From: Ptiloglossa arizonensis
Taxonomy: Eukaryota; Arthropoda; Insecta; Hymenoptera; Colletidae
Assembly (NCBI RefSeq): GCF_051014685.1
Contig: NC_135051.1
Location: forward strand, 10,559,557 to 10,623,556
Length of the DNA stretch: 64,000 bases
Direction: 5' to 3'
Shown here: positions 45,400 to 57,470 of the stretch, piece by piece
Layout of the letters: each line of letters opens with the position of its first letter
Position numbering within the stretch: position 1 is the first letter of the stretch
The notes under the pieces: model-generated
The model's input: the letters and a program-made list of their open reading frames with translations, nothing else
What the model was told of the DNA's origin: nothing
Database searches by the model: none
Program-made: the position numbers and the translations under genes

Positions 45400-46560
45400 A
45401 TCCGGTCCCAAGTGGGGATCATCTATTTCTTATCCTTTTTTATTCGTGTAGACCAAAGGATGTGTTCAAAATAGAAGTCCTTCTGTAAATATAAATCTAT
45501 ATCAAGTTATAACGATCGTTACTACTCCATTCTAGTAATTTCATTTTCGATGTGTTCACTTGCAAAGCTGCTCACATATTTATGAGAGAACCGGGAGCTA
45601 ACGTATGACGTGTAAGATTGTTAAGCTTGTGCTTGAAAATATGTAGAAGGAAGTAGCAGATGTATGATTGTACATATACATATCATGAATAAGTTTCAAA
45701 CTTTTAAAACTTTGTTACTTTGCATACTATTGGAATTTTGGATTACGAGTGTGATTAAATAATAGCTCGGTGTTTCTATTTTATCAATACATCAAACTTT
45801 ATTAATATTCCGAAAAGTATATCGGAAGTACGATATTACGAAATCGACTTTCAGACTAACTGCGAATCGCTGTTCATCATGGTAACAACCAACCTCTTAT
45901 TTTATTTAAGAAACATCACGTATCCGTGGAATATTTAGAATCTTCTAGAATATTGTAAAAGATTCTTACAAGGTAAGAATGTACAAAGACATTCTATGTA
46001 TACACATACATTCATATATTCATATATACCAGAAATGATTTTTGTTGTATCATTTTTAGATGGTATTTGAAATTCAACACATACAATTTCATTCGTAGTC
46101 ATAACTGTAGTAGAGAAGAAATATTATAGCATGTGACTATGATAATGAGTTTGTATTCACTTACTATAAATTTAATCAAATAATTGTCCGATTGCTTATT
46201 TAATACGCCTCGCTTAAAAACTGAAATTTGTATATTTCAATACTTAATTTAAATTCAGTATTTTAATATTGAATTATATTGGTATATATCGATGTACGTA
46301 ATGGACCTTGATCGATGGTTGTCATAATCACTTGGATGTGTGGACTGTGAATATTATATATTCACATTCCTCCACACCTTCATAGAGAAAGAAGTAAATT
46401 ACGTTGAATAGCAAACGTTTCAATTTTATATAATACTTCTCGATACCTTCTGCATTTTTTTCAATATTCACATTGTACATATCTTGTAAACATCCCTGTT
46501 TCGTTAAATTTCAATTTAGTGGTTCGATATGTGACAACGCTGCGCGAAATATGAGACTTG
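45400..46560. other. AT-rich stretch without recognised features
   Basis: No frame over 60 codons beyond the end of 45105-45488, which is MITE-derived. Nothing supported. Confidence 0.55.
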
Positions 46561-46565
46561 CAAAA

Positions 46566-46907
46566 ATGACAACTTCGGTCGAAGCTTTCTAAGTCGAAGC
46601 GTTCTTCGAAAACCATAGAAATCGTTTAATCGTCGCGCTGTATAATTCAAACAGTCTTCTCAAAATTTATTTCGAATTTATTCAGCAATGAGTCAGCAGG
46701 TGTAGCAGTGATCAACGTTTCATAAAAGAGAAAAAAATGACAACTTCGGTCGAAGCTTTCTAAGTCGAAGCGTTCTTCGAAAACCATAGAAATCGTTTAA
46801 TCGTCGCGCTGTATAATTCAAACAGTCTTTTCAAAATTTATTTCGAATTTATTCAGCAATGAGTCAGCAGGTGTAGCAGTGATCAACGTTTCATAAAAGA
46901 GAAAAAA
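46566..46907. repeat. Tandem duplication of a 171-bp unit
   Basis: atgacaacttcggtcgaagc begins at 46566 and 46737. The copies are almost identical, and a partial third start (atgac) appears at 46908. Each unit contains a small palindrome around cttcggtcgaag. Confidence 0.95.
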
Positions 46908-46909
46908 AT

Positions 46910-48340
46910 GACTGTTCGCGTAGATTTTCTGCTGCATTTCTTACCCCGTCTTTTCTCTTTGCATTGTTTTTCCATCCCTTTTCTGATACATCGGTAGGCA
47001 ATACCGCTTCTCTCTCTCTAACGGCGCATAAAGCGGATTCCACTGCTAAGCAGATGGAAATTCAGGCGATGCAAGCGCGGTAATGCACCTCTCTGCATTG
47101 TATATCGGCAAAAGCGAGAGAGGAGGCGTGTGGATGAAAGACAAAATCGGAAGTATGAGGAAAAAGAAGAGATGGAACAGCCGAGAAAGTGTAAGGGTAA
47201 CAAGAATGAAAGTATTTTGGCTAGGCTGGTAGGGATGTTACAAAGAAAAGAACAGTAGAATATATGGAATGGAAATGAACAAGATGGAATAGAGTCAAGA
47301 GACCAAGAACCACAAAAACGAAGACGAAAAGGAAATTGGTTCAAATAGAAATCATACGAAGAAAAAAGGAGACACCCGTGCAATGGAAAAAAAAGATAAA
47401 TATATTTATAGAAGAAAATATATGTTAGCTATGAAAACGATAAAATTTCTATAAAGCCGAAGAAGAAAAAAAGGAATCTACAGGATCTTTCACATGAAAG
47501 GTATTAAATATATATTTACGTATATCATACTTATGTATGGTACTATTTGTTGCTTTCTGTTTTTAAGTTGCTACCACTTGATTCGATATAAATTGTTAAT
47601 GTTTATTATTGTTCTTGGTATATTAAATTATTTCACATCGATTCATTAATAGTATTCAATTTTACATTAATAATACATTAGAAAAGGTATCGTATTTATT
47701 TACAGTCGCAAATATCGTTTTGTACATTACATATTGTTATTTCGCCGTATTTCATAGATTTATAAAAAAGAAAGCAAACTGTATAACACTATGAAAATAA
47801 ACTTGCTGATTGTACTTACAAAGAAAATTAAATACGAGAATCGAGTACTGTATTTATAAATGTGTAAATAGTTATTAATGCCATGAATACCTAAATGAAT
47901 CTGAATCGTACTTGAACGTTTGAAATTGATGATTTGTATACGAGTATTAATTCATTTCAATGGAATAATCTTAAGGAAAAAAGGAATTTCTGCAAGCAAT
48001 ACTTGAAAAACGTGTTGATTTTATGCATGAAGAAATTTCAGTTTCGATTAGATAAAATTTTGTTACAATTGTCAGAAAATTTCTCAACATGATACACATA
48101 TTGTTATACCATATACAACGTGAATACTTTAAAACTCGTGAGCATAGTAATTGTGCTAATAATAAATAATAAAGTAATACATATTTGAATTAGTATGACC
48201 TTAGAAGAATGAGTCTCATAAGTTTGTGCTGCAAATGTGTTTATGCTCTTCGCGATATGTTTTATGAGCAAACTGCGGAACAAACATGACGCTTATCAGT
48301 ACCAACTAGATGTCTAATATCCTGGGTTTTCTGAAACCAA
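46910..48340. other. Unassigned stretch, purine-rich in part
   Basis: The minus frame 47018-47383 (121 codons) is the complement of a purine-rich stretch and reads as F/S/L-rich low-complexity peptide. It is not convincing as a gene. The rest is AT-rich. Confidence 0.45.
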
Positions 48341-48349
48341 CTATATAGG

Positions 48350-49010
48350 TATACCACATCAGAATGATGTGATAGAATGCAATCGTTTTGATCGTGTAGC
48401 AACGTGTATATCTTTGCTTGTCCAAAATGAAAGAGAACCACTGCTAAAGCAGTGGTAACTGAAGGTGTAAAATGAATTGTGTATACCAATTCCCCAAAAA
48501 ACGAACTTAGACCACAAAAGAAAATCCAGCACAGCGAGTTGCAAAACTAGGTCTACACCCTGGCCAAGTTCCTCTATGTATTTGATAGGATTATCGAGGA
48601 ATTTTATTCTTTGAATTACTTCCTATCGAACAATTAATTCAGACGTGTATTGTTCTCAATTAGAAAAGTTGAAAGAAGCAATAACTATCAACAGTCCAAG
48701 ACTTTTAAAACGAGATTTCTCATCACGATAATGCAAGACCACATATGGTACAAACTGTGGAAAGAAAGTTATGTGAACTTGATTGGGAAACATTACCACT
48801 CTCGCTATATTCTCCGGATATTGCCCGGAGAATATGGTGGAGAATATTACGTGCACTATAACATTTTAGCTGGCAAAACATTTGACAATACTGATCGTAC
48901 AAAAAGTAGTCTCGACAAATATTTCGACGAAAAACTATAAAAATTTCATATTAACGGCGTAATATCTTTGCCAAAATGATGGAAAGAGGTCGCGGAACGA
49001 GAGAATAAAT
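48350..49010 (+). mobile_element. Mariner transposase relic
   Basis: In shifting frames: CISLLVQNEREPLLKQVVTG then EKWIVYTNSPKK (about 48390-48500), where the first catalytic aspartate of DEKW has become G. Next come QRVAKLGLHPGQVPLCI and FFELLPIEQLIQ. HHDNARPHMVQTV (about 48722-48762) keeps the second aspartate box. SLYSPDIA and remnants of the FDN--EL..YFD tail end near 48940. It lacks open frame continuity. Same subfamily as 26360-27350 and 63575-63800, but in plus orientation. Confidence 0.8.
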
Positions 49011-49084
49011 ACATATTTTCATAACGTTTAAAGATTTGTTTCAAAAATTAATTTAAATAGCAGAATAATAAGCGGCACTAAATT

Positions 49085-49665
49085 TATCAGATGATCTAGT
49101 GCCATCTAATTCTCAAAACTTATTTCCCACTTCAATGACAACACGATTTATACACTTCTTCCAATCAACAACTGTTACTGCATTTACTCGTTCATGAAAC
49201 AAATTTTTTATATGGGGAAATGTAAAATAAATATTCTAGTTGTTACATAAATTTTAATTTGTGCTCGTATCAATTCTGTGGAATTCAGCTCGCAATGATA
49301 AGCTGGAAGCCTTAGTAAAATATTATATTTTTTATTTTCGCAATTTCATCAACTGCATTAACATTATTCACCTCTTGTTATTTAACGATTTACATTAATT
49401 ATATTTTTAGCATGTATTCTGTGTATGTCGTATTTCTACGTTCTAACTATTGCTGTAACAAGCTTTTTTTTTATCGAATCTTGGAAATTTTGTTTACTTT
49501 TCGCAAATAATATGATGCATTATCCATCACAATAACAGCATTATTTTTAATTTTATACACAACTTTGAAAAATCAATCTTCAAAATGCGTGGAATCCATC
49601 TCCTCGTGATAATTCAGTTCTTTTTATTCTGAAGCTCACAAATCACCACAATTCACGAAACTGTG
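49085..49665 (-). mobile_element. DDE transposase relic (pogo/Tc1-like family)
   Basis: Read leftward: NYHEEMDSTHFEDWFFKVVY then KNNAVIVMDNASYY (about 49515-49620) carries the VIVMDNA-YH box with a catalytic aspartate. CELNSTELIRAQIK (about 49255-49300) is the C-ELNPIE--W---K box with the final acidic residue. FHERVNAVTVVDWKKCINRV (about 49135-49200) is the C-terminal helix. This order is typical of a DDE family widespread in insects. Stops interrupt it. The N-terminal DNA-binding part, expected toward 50200, was not recognised. Confidence 0.65.
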
Positions 49666-49669
49666 TTCG

Positions 49670-51200
49670 TTGCCAATATACGTAATAATTAATCACTTCT
49701 TTTTACCACTCAGATATTTTAATCCAGTAGTAAAACCACTTGCAAAGGCAGCTCGAGATAATGTGATACTTGTATATTGCCACACTTTACTTTATATGTA
49801 AACTACATTTAACCAGGTGTCAGACAAGTAATAAGTGGGTTGATTAGTTGTTCCACATTCCCTGATTTGTAATAAAGGTTATTTATTGTTAAATAACGGT
49901 AGCAATCAAAATTAAACGAATAAAATTAAGTAAATAAATAAAAATTATTTTGTGTTATAGTAATCTATAATAGCTTTCACTTGGTTTTAAATTTCTGTAT
50001 CCGTTGTAATTATTTTTTTAAATGATGAAGAAATTTATAAATTTTTTCTTCTACTGGAAAAAGAGGTCTTCAATCAGAACATTCTTCTAAATAATTCTCT
50101 TCAATTTTTTCCGCTGACCCGCACACATTCATCCAATTTGTTATTTCATCGTTAGGTGTTTTAGATGTTGAATCTTCTTGGGCCAATACATGTCTCACAA
50201 TAAAAAACTGTATTCCAGAAATTAAAAATTAATTAATTTTTGTAATGTTTGTCCACGTTTCATGAATAAGATCTATACAGTCTCTGTATATGTTAGTGTA
50301 GTAATTTTTATGAAAAAAAATGTTTATATTTTTCAATTGTGTCCTGATCTATTCGTTGGATCAGAAACAAAGTGGGGGGGGGGGGGGGCAAAAATATCTT
50401 AAAATAACCGTCAACCAGTTCCATTAAGGAGCTCGTTTACGTTAAATTGCCCATATATGCAAAGATTTATCTTTGGATTTGAAGTATTTGTTTACTTGAC
50501 ATTTTAAAGCCAGATAGTTTGTCACTTTTGGCTTTTGTTGTCACCCAGTTTTATGTTATGACATTTCGTACTGTAAACATAAAGTGATCTAATTTTTATA
50601 GTTTCTTACGTTGTACAGAAAACATAAAAAAATGAGAAATATATGTGTAGCATCGTCTTGTAAAGATCACAAAAAGTTAAACTTGGAATGGTTTCGTAAC
50701 AATAATGTTCAAACACCGATGGCGACATAACAATGCGATTTTCAATTTCATGAAATTTTTTTTTTCTTTCTTTTTATTCCATTATTAAATGCTCTTAATT
50801 TCATCACTGCAATTACTTACATTAATCTTAGCATGTTAGTTTAAAATAGTGTGTGGATTTCTATACATTTACCGATAATCACTGCAGAAAAAATTAATTA
50901 GAACAGTTAAAATAAATTTAATGGATGCTTCCTCATGAATTTTCTAGAAAGGCCGGAATAACAATTTACAAAAAGTTGATTCAGGTAGTTTTCGATCTTG
51001 CGATGATGAGCTTCGAAGTGTTTTATTACATATGTGAGAGGATTTGAAGGAAGACGTCTAACCCAGACCACAATTTCTTTAAGATGTTTATTTGGCAAAG
51101 ATACACTGTCTTTTTCTTTCCATAACAATACGGTCCTTCAAAATATTCGAATTTAACGTGTTTTCGCTTATATATAATTTCATGTTCCTAAATCATTGTT
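49670..51200. other. AT-rich stretch with a poly-G tract
   Basis: A run of about 15 G at 50374-50388 is the only striking item. The minus frame 50907-51128 (73 codons) has no known domain but is not low-complexity, and it could be a transposase scrap. Confidence 0.4.
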
Positions 51201-51209
51201 TCTTAGATG

Positions 51210-52960
51210 CCACAGTGACCGTGTTGAAGTCCAAATAGGTTTCATAATTTTTTTATAAATTTATATTTTACTATCTAAATTCAGATTAGAGTTTCTCGTT
51301 ATGGGTCAATTCATAGTTCTTCTGGTGGCTTTCATTTGTTTGATTTTCTGCTGCATATTTTTTTAAATTTAATTTATTGTCCAAGTGGAATACGAAGTAT
51401 TTGACAGAGTTTGTTCGGGGAATTTCTAGGCTTGCAATGCTAACTTTAGGGCTTGGTGAGCATGAATGTGACGGGCAAACTTTTTGTTGGACTACGAGTA
51501 ATTTTTATTTCGTTGGTTTGTGTACAGTTTCTTAGTTTGTATAAATGGATTTACAAAGTTAGCAGTTTTTATGTGTTTACTATTGTTCACTATTGTGTGA
51601 GTTTGTTTTGCGTTATGGTGTTTCCAAAATTCGAACTGGAGATCTAGAATTATATGTTAAGCATGTACTTCTATCGTTAGTTTACTGTGTATTGCTTTAT
51701 TTTTGCCAGGTTTTATTAGTAATACTATTTCAGTACATTTCCAAGTTTATAAGAAATATTCGACCCGGAGAATGGCGTTTGTCAGGATGGTTATGAACGT
51801 AATTGTTTTACTTGAAAGTTCCTTTAGCAATATTACCATTATGAGATCGTATCCTGGTGTTTTCTTGTTTTTAATTCCATAATGGAGACAATTTCCTCCT
51901 ACTTGGTTCTTGAATTGTTTATTAGTGAAGAACTATTGTTACGATGAAGTAATGAGGTACGTGGCTATCACAATAATGATAGAACCTCCTCAAGGGATTT
52001 TGTCCAACTTTTGTTCGATTTTAACAATCGTGATATTAAAATGACAGATCTTTTGATTCGTTTAGTACTTTTTCACAGAAAGGACTACTTCCATAAAGAA
52101 ATACTTCCATAGAGTATAATCAAGATTCCTATTATAACTTATAAAATTATTGTTATTTGGTATTTGGATCTCACTTCGTATCTTATTCATTAGTCTGTTT
52201 AGATGTGTTTTATATTGTGGCTATTTTGTGTTCTGCCACAATTTAAGTTTTCGTTTATGTATTCTTTATACGTAATCTAACCGGTCGTGCTGTTTATTAA
52301 AGTCACTTTTTGTCCTTTTCTGGTACTTTTCGATCATAAAATTTGTAGGAATACGATCTGAGGATAGATCGAGTAGTTCCATTGTTTTAATATCATATTT
52401 GGTATTATTCGTCGCTATGTCTAATACGTCCAAAATTTTCTTTGTATCCAATGGCCAGTAGACGAGTCTTCCTAACGAATTCTTCGCTTCTTCATTATGT
52501 AACGATGTACGTTGCTACATTTCGGGTTGTTTGAACGAGACTCCCAAAATATATTCTTCGCATTGAAGTCTTCGACGATTATGAAGTGAATATGGAGGGG
52601 TTTACAACAAAATATTAGGATAATACAAATATGTATTTTGATAACAGTTTCTGTATTCTTCGATGGAGGGTGCGTGTTTTGGAGGACAGTATACTGACGA
52701 AACATTTATGTCGTGTGTACCTAGCGTAATTTCAGTCGTCGTTGATTGTATTTTGTCAAATTGAAATAAATGTCTTAACTACCAGTGAGCAATTAGGATA
52801 CTTAATCTTAACTTGATTTTCTTTCAGTTACTTTAATAAGATTCTTTTGATTCAACTAGTAGTTGGATCAAATTCGTTTCAATTAATGGATCTATATTAG
52901 AGACTTTAATGAATATCGGTGTGGTTTAGATACTAAATGATCCAATTCATTTCACATTTG
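51210..52960 (-). mobile_element. Jockey-like LINE, second copy, with deletions
   Basis: Read leftward: ORF1 scrap IFIKVSNIDPLIE (about 52880-52925). Endonuclease: VSSVYCPP (about 52675-52705), EDFNAKNIFW (about 52545-52575), then LDVLDIATNN (about 52405-52435) and ELLDLSSDRIP (about 52355-52385), with the SDH box as SDR. RT: KTPGYDLIMVILLKELS (about 51815-51870), FITILTNAILRVEYF, LIKPGKN. A deletion removes the palm and YADD region, and NKLNLKKYAAEN near 51355-51390 marks the block after it. Not functional. Similar in type to 3880-6345. Confidence 0.75.
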
Positions 52961-53585
52961 AGTGTTGCAGTACCTCGAATCTATTCAACAGTTTCAGATT
53001 ATCTAGCCATTTGGTCATTTGTCAAGTGCTGACTAATTTGACTTTCATTTTTGGTGAATCGGTTTTGTTAGTAGGTTTACTTTTCTTTCCTTTTCTCGTT
53101 TTGGCATTTCCAACAGTTCTGTGGTAGTACCTCCTAACTCCTGTATTCAGATAATAGAAGCATCTGTAGCATCTTTATCATTTTGTAGTGTATCTTGATT
53201 GCTGATTGTTGCAAAGAAGTGGTCAGAATTCCTAATCCTGCACTTTTAAATGCGTAGTAATTAATTATCGTATTCTCATTGTAGACGAATAATTGTTAGA
53301 AATGTTTCAATCTGCACCTACGCGCACTTATATAGATACACATATATATGGCACATGTATACTATTATTACGCTTTATTGATCCACAAGGCAGCGGATTG
53401 AAGCAACGTGTTTTTCGTTCGTTAATTGTACATTCCTCGAAAACTCCATTTAATATTAATACAAAGAGGTGTTTAAGGTATCCATATTTTTCCACGTTCA
53501 AAATTTTCTTTCGCATCCCCCTTGGATTATCAAACACCTCGCCCAGGTGTCGCGCTTTCAACTTTAGAAAACAGTAGCTTAAAGT
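52961..53585. other. Unassigned stretch
   Basis: Overlapping antiparallel frames 53293-53577 (plus) and 53328-53561 (minus) have no known domain. Nothing else recognised. Confidence 0.45.
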
Positions 53586-53589
53586 ACGT

Positions 53590-54135
53590 TTTATTTGAAA
53601 GTTCTTCGAGAGCTGCTCTCGAGAGTACTCTCACATTGCGTGTCCACCTGAGAGCAATATCGAGAATTTTTACTTTCTGGTAGTTACTGGAATACTCTCT
53701 GAAAGTTCACTATCCGATAGAACTCTCAGAACCGTATCTATCGGAGGTTGGTCTATGTTCAACCACTGCCGGTTTCTTTTTTTTCATGTCAGTCCTTTTC
53801 AAGCGCTACGGGGAAAGTTAGATCGTGATTACGGATACCGAGAAACTTAGCGCTTTAATCATTGCTTACACCGTATTAAAGAAGAAAAAGAAGCAACGAA
53901 AAAAAAAAAAGTTGCTGGATCAGACTATAGATTGATCGCAGAAGTACGTGCTCTTTACTCACAAAGGAACTTCAAATTGAAAATGCCTAACAATTTGGTA
54001 ATTTTATACGGGTCAGTACCGGGAAGTTCAATATCTAATTGAACAAATTGGACCAATGATCGCAAGAAAACATATACGAATAAGAAAATCTATTTTAGTT
54101 TATGAACCTGTAACAGTGACATTACGCTTTTAAGT
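53590..54135 (+). mobile_element. PIF/Harbinger element relic: terminal-like sequence and transposase N-terminal part
   Basis: In shifting frames 53945-54130 reads LLTKELQIENA, QFGNFIRVSTGKF, then LIEQIGPMIARKHIRIRKSI and VYEPVTVTLRF. This is the conserved N-terminal region of Harbinger (ALP1/HARBI1-type) nucleases (-L-ED...FRNF-RMS---F--LL--IGP-I-K-D--FR-SI-----L-VTLRFLA). The sequence stops there, before the catalytic D,D,E blocks. To the left, 53610-53656 holds ctgctctcgagagt and cgtgtccacctgagagca, which resemble the termini of the MITE at 45217-45397. Confidence 0.65.
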
Positions 54136-54214
54136 ATCAAGTTTGTCTAAGTTTTATTTTCCAGATCATATTTCTTATTGTTAGGAAAGCGGAATTTTTG
54201 CGATAAATTCCCCG

Positions 54215-54341
54215 TCTGGTGAAATTTAAAAAAAATTTTATCAAAAGTATTTTTAGCACTTTCTCTAGCTTCAAAATAAATTGACAACACGTGTACTTTT
54301 TCTTCGTTGGAATATTTTATTATGAAGCCGTAATCCACCAT
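54215..54341 (-). mobile_element. Helix-turn-helix fragment of a Tc1/mariner-superfamily transposase
   Basis: The minus frame reads YSNEEKVHVLSIYFEARESA then KNTFDKIFFKFHQTGNL. This matches in shape the N-terminal HTH found on insect Tc1/mariner-superfamily transposases (YTNEE-VDMLLIYGE---N---A...F---R-TG--). It abuts the Harbinger scrap at 53945-54130, which lies on the other strand. No catalytic domain of its own is seen. It may belong to the same family as 31530-32235. Confidence 0.5.
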
Positions 54342-54344
54342 ATA

Positions 54345-55585
54345 ACAGAGATACGTATCTAACAGACTCTAAATCCGATATAAAAAGAGTAATTGAACAA
54401 TTCTCCATTATTTATATTTTGCAACGTTATTAGCTACAGTTGTAAAATGAACTAACATTAAGCAAGGAGACAAGTATTTATCGATAGAGAAAATGTGTGA
54501 TGTAAATGGTTGTCACATTGAACTTTTTTGTAAATAAAATTAATAAAAGTGTCACGATTTCGTATCAACACTTTTTTTGTTAAAATATCCCTTAAAGTAA
54601 TGATTTTTAGACATAAGTAGGCTGATACTTTTTTTGTAGAGAAAAGTAAATTACATGGACTGGTATAATAAGAAGTATACGTTTTTATTTGAAAAGACAT
54701 TAATGACCCTTGTATGTTTTTTATGCGGCCAATATCGGTTGTAGACCTTCCTCAAGATGCCATGCTTTATAGAAATATGATAGTTTCGAGAAGAACAATA
54801 AAGACAGGAATTCTCGAAAACAGAAAACGTTACAGACACACATTATCTCAATTTATTAGTATAACAATACATTGTAATGAAGTAAATTACAATAATGTTG
54901 AACAATAATAATAATAGTATACTAACAAATATAGATATATTTACATTTACATGTTTTATGAAAATATGTATATGTACATTTGTCCTGTTGGACCTTGTTT
55001 CAGAGTTATAGGCATTTTTGTACTTTGATCGTTCTTATTAAAACCTGCGCAACTGATGTCACTAAAATGTTTACTAATAATTATTTATATCTAATATCAT
55101 GTAACCTTGTCGAATGCTTGTAAACACACAGTTTATTGGATACGAGCAGTAAATACATCTTTCACATTTTCAACATACAATACGTTAACAAAAACTGGCA
55201 ACTTCGTGATTTCATCTCTTTGTACCTTTTATAACATTCGACACTGTTGGAAATCTTCAATTTTACGTTTTTTTTAATTTTTCTGTAAAGAAAAATATAA
55301 TTTTCCCATGCACAGATACGGATAATTCATTACCCCGACATGTTACTACTGTGCTAAATACAAAGACAATAATTTTAAAAATAAAATGAAAACATAAACC
55401 CAAGAGTGATCTGGTGGAGTTTAGGGAGCCCTCATCGACAAACGATGATGTTTGTATACCGAGTAGACAAAACTTCTCAAGGTATTTAGAAATCGTAATC
55501 TCTATCCTCTATTCTCTGGCCCACAACGCACCGCCCTCGTCCAGGGCACGCTAATACAACAACTATATCGTAGTTAGAGTAGACA
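54345..55585. other. Stretch with a non-coding transposon-like scrap
   Basis: At about 54975-55015 the phrase tgtcctgttggaccttgttt with gagttata resembles the non-coding end of the element at 31530-32235 (tgtcctacttgaccttgttt...gagttatt), so a terminal fragment is likely. From 55390 the DNA becomes GC-richer and includes degenerate relatives of the 51-bp unit (about 55440-55500). Confidence 0.4.
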
Positions 55586-55593
55586 GCACTTCT

Positions 55594-56571
55594 CTAGATA
55601 CTCCGCGATCCTAATCAACTATACTGTACTTAGAGTAGACTTCTCTAGATACTCCACGATCTTAATCAACTATACTGTACTTAGAGTAGACTTCTCTAGA
55701 TACTCCGCGATCCTAATCAACTATACTGTACTTACAGTAGACTTCTCTAGATACTCCGCGATCCTAATTAACTATACTGTACTTAGAGTAGACTTATCTA
55801 GATACTCCGCGATTCTAATCAACTATACTATACTTAGAGTAGACTTCTCTAGATACTCCGCGATCCTAATCAACTATACTGTACTTAGAGTAGACTTCTC
55901 TAGATACTCCGCGATCCTAATCAACTATACTGTACTTACAGTAGACTTCTCTAGATACTCCGCGATCCTAATTAACTATACTGTACTTAGAGTAGACTTA
56001 TCTAGATACTCCGCGATTCTAATCAACTATACTATACTTAGAGTAGACTTCTCTAGATACTCCGCGATCCTAATCAATTATACTGTACTTAGAGTAGACT
56101 TCTCTAGATACTCCGCGATCCTAATCAACTATACTGTACTTAGAGTAGACTTCTCTAGATACTCCGCGATCCTAATCAACTATACTGTACTTAGAGTAGA
56201 CTTATCTAGATACTCCGCGATCCTAATCAACTATACTGTACTTAGAGTAGACTTCACTAGATACTCCGCGATCCTAATCAACTATACTGTACTTAGAGTA
56301 GACTTCTCTAGATACTCCGCGATCCTAATCAATTATACTGTACTTAGAGTAGACTTCTCTAGATACTCCGCGATCCTAATCAACTATACTGTACTTAGAG
56401 TAGACTTCTCTAGATACTCCGCGATCCTAATCAACTATACTGTACTTAGAGTAGACTTATCTAGATACTCCGCGATCCTAATCAACTATACTGTACTTAG
56501 AGTAGACTTCACTAGATACTCCGCGATCCTAATCAACTATACTGTACTTAGAGTAGACTTCTCTAGATACT
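55594..56571. repeat. 51-bp minisatellite, 19 units, with higher-order repeats
   Basis: ctagatactccgcgatccta marks the start of each unit. Starts occur every 51 bp from 55594 to 56563, giving 19 full units and a partial. Units differ at a few diagnostic sites. A variant group recurs after 204 bp (cttacag at 55731 and 55935; four units). Another recurs after 255 bp (acttcactag at 56251 and 56506; five units). So the array grew by block duplication. Flanks contain related phrases (cgccctcgtccagggcacgc before, cccctctccagagacacgct after), suggesting that it grew inside a longer element such as an LTR. Confidence 0.95.
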
Positions 56572-57470
56572 TAGCAATCGACCACACCCTAAGACACGCT
56601 AGACTCAACCACCCCTCTCCAGAGACACGCTATCACAACCCCTCTGTTCAGGGCGACGGCCTTTCTTATATCTAGTTTTAGGATCTACGTGACCTAGGCC
56701 TCACGTCTTCAGGAATGGAGAAAATGTAGACCTGGCTCTCTCAGATGGTCGCCAGACGGTGGTCTTGTACTATGTCAGCGTTGTGGAAAACCCGCCTGAG
56801 ACCCATCGTATAGACTTATTATCGCACCCCGGACCGTTACAACACCCCGCAAAGGGTCACTTGTACCTTCGCTCATCCTCATGTTTTCTTCCACATACAT
56901 ACACACCATTCGCTAGCATCCTATACCAGTGCCGTACAAGTATATTTTGTATCGAAATGTAAGGAAACAGTAGGATATACCGGTGGACCATTCAAATGGA
57001 AATACTAAATATTTCCGTTATTTTTAGTTCTATGACAACATTCACCAGGACAAAGTTTCACTGTTCGAAGGAGCACTAGTCATTCTTCAGATTGTAAGAT
57101 TGTTGCGTTTTTTAGTGTTTACTGTTAATTGTATTGAGGTTATTATTAAACGATCACTGTGTCTGTTTCTCAGTCTAAAGCAAGTAACTATATTTATTAT
57201 GTCTATATAGAGTATTGTATAGCACTCTGGCACGTGTTCACAGTACGCCTAAACAATCTACAGAGAGAGAACCTGTGTTTGAACGGGGGCCTCAGAGCCA
57301 ACATCACGGACCTCTCGTAGATCGATATAGAATCGATATTCCATACCCCAAGAGGTGGCATCGATTAGAGCTCGGCAACTAAGATCAACTTTCCATTTCA
57401 ACATTTACACTATCAGTACGTTTAAATTGTATTATCGCGGCAAAAAATGGGTGTGATGACGGGAAAAAAT
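56572..57470. other. GC-richer stretch beside the minisatellite, possible LTR or leader
   Basis: From 56572 to about 56960 and from 57220 to 57390 the DNA is GC-richer than background. Frame 56759-56962 is unrecognised. The position beside the array and the composition would fit an LTR retrotransposon terminus, but no primer site or terminal repeat was identified. Confidence 0.3.

Noticed and set aside
45105..45488. 127-codon plus frame with cysteines
   Set aside because: It runs through two MITEs, so the coding is accidental.
47018..47383. 121-codon minus frame
   Set aside because: Complement of a purine-rich stretch; low-complexity F/S/L peptide without known domain.
50907..51128. 73-codon minus frame as a transposase
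   Set aside because: Not low-complexity, but no motif could be matched to any family.
55594..56571. Regular repeats that could suggest a CRISPR array
   Set aside because: Units are contiguous 51-mers with no unique spacers, and the sequence is eukaryotic.
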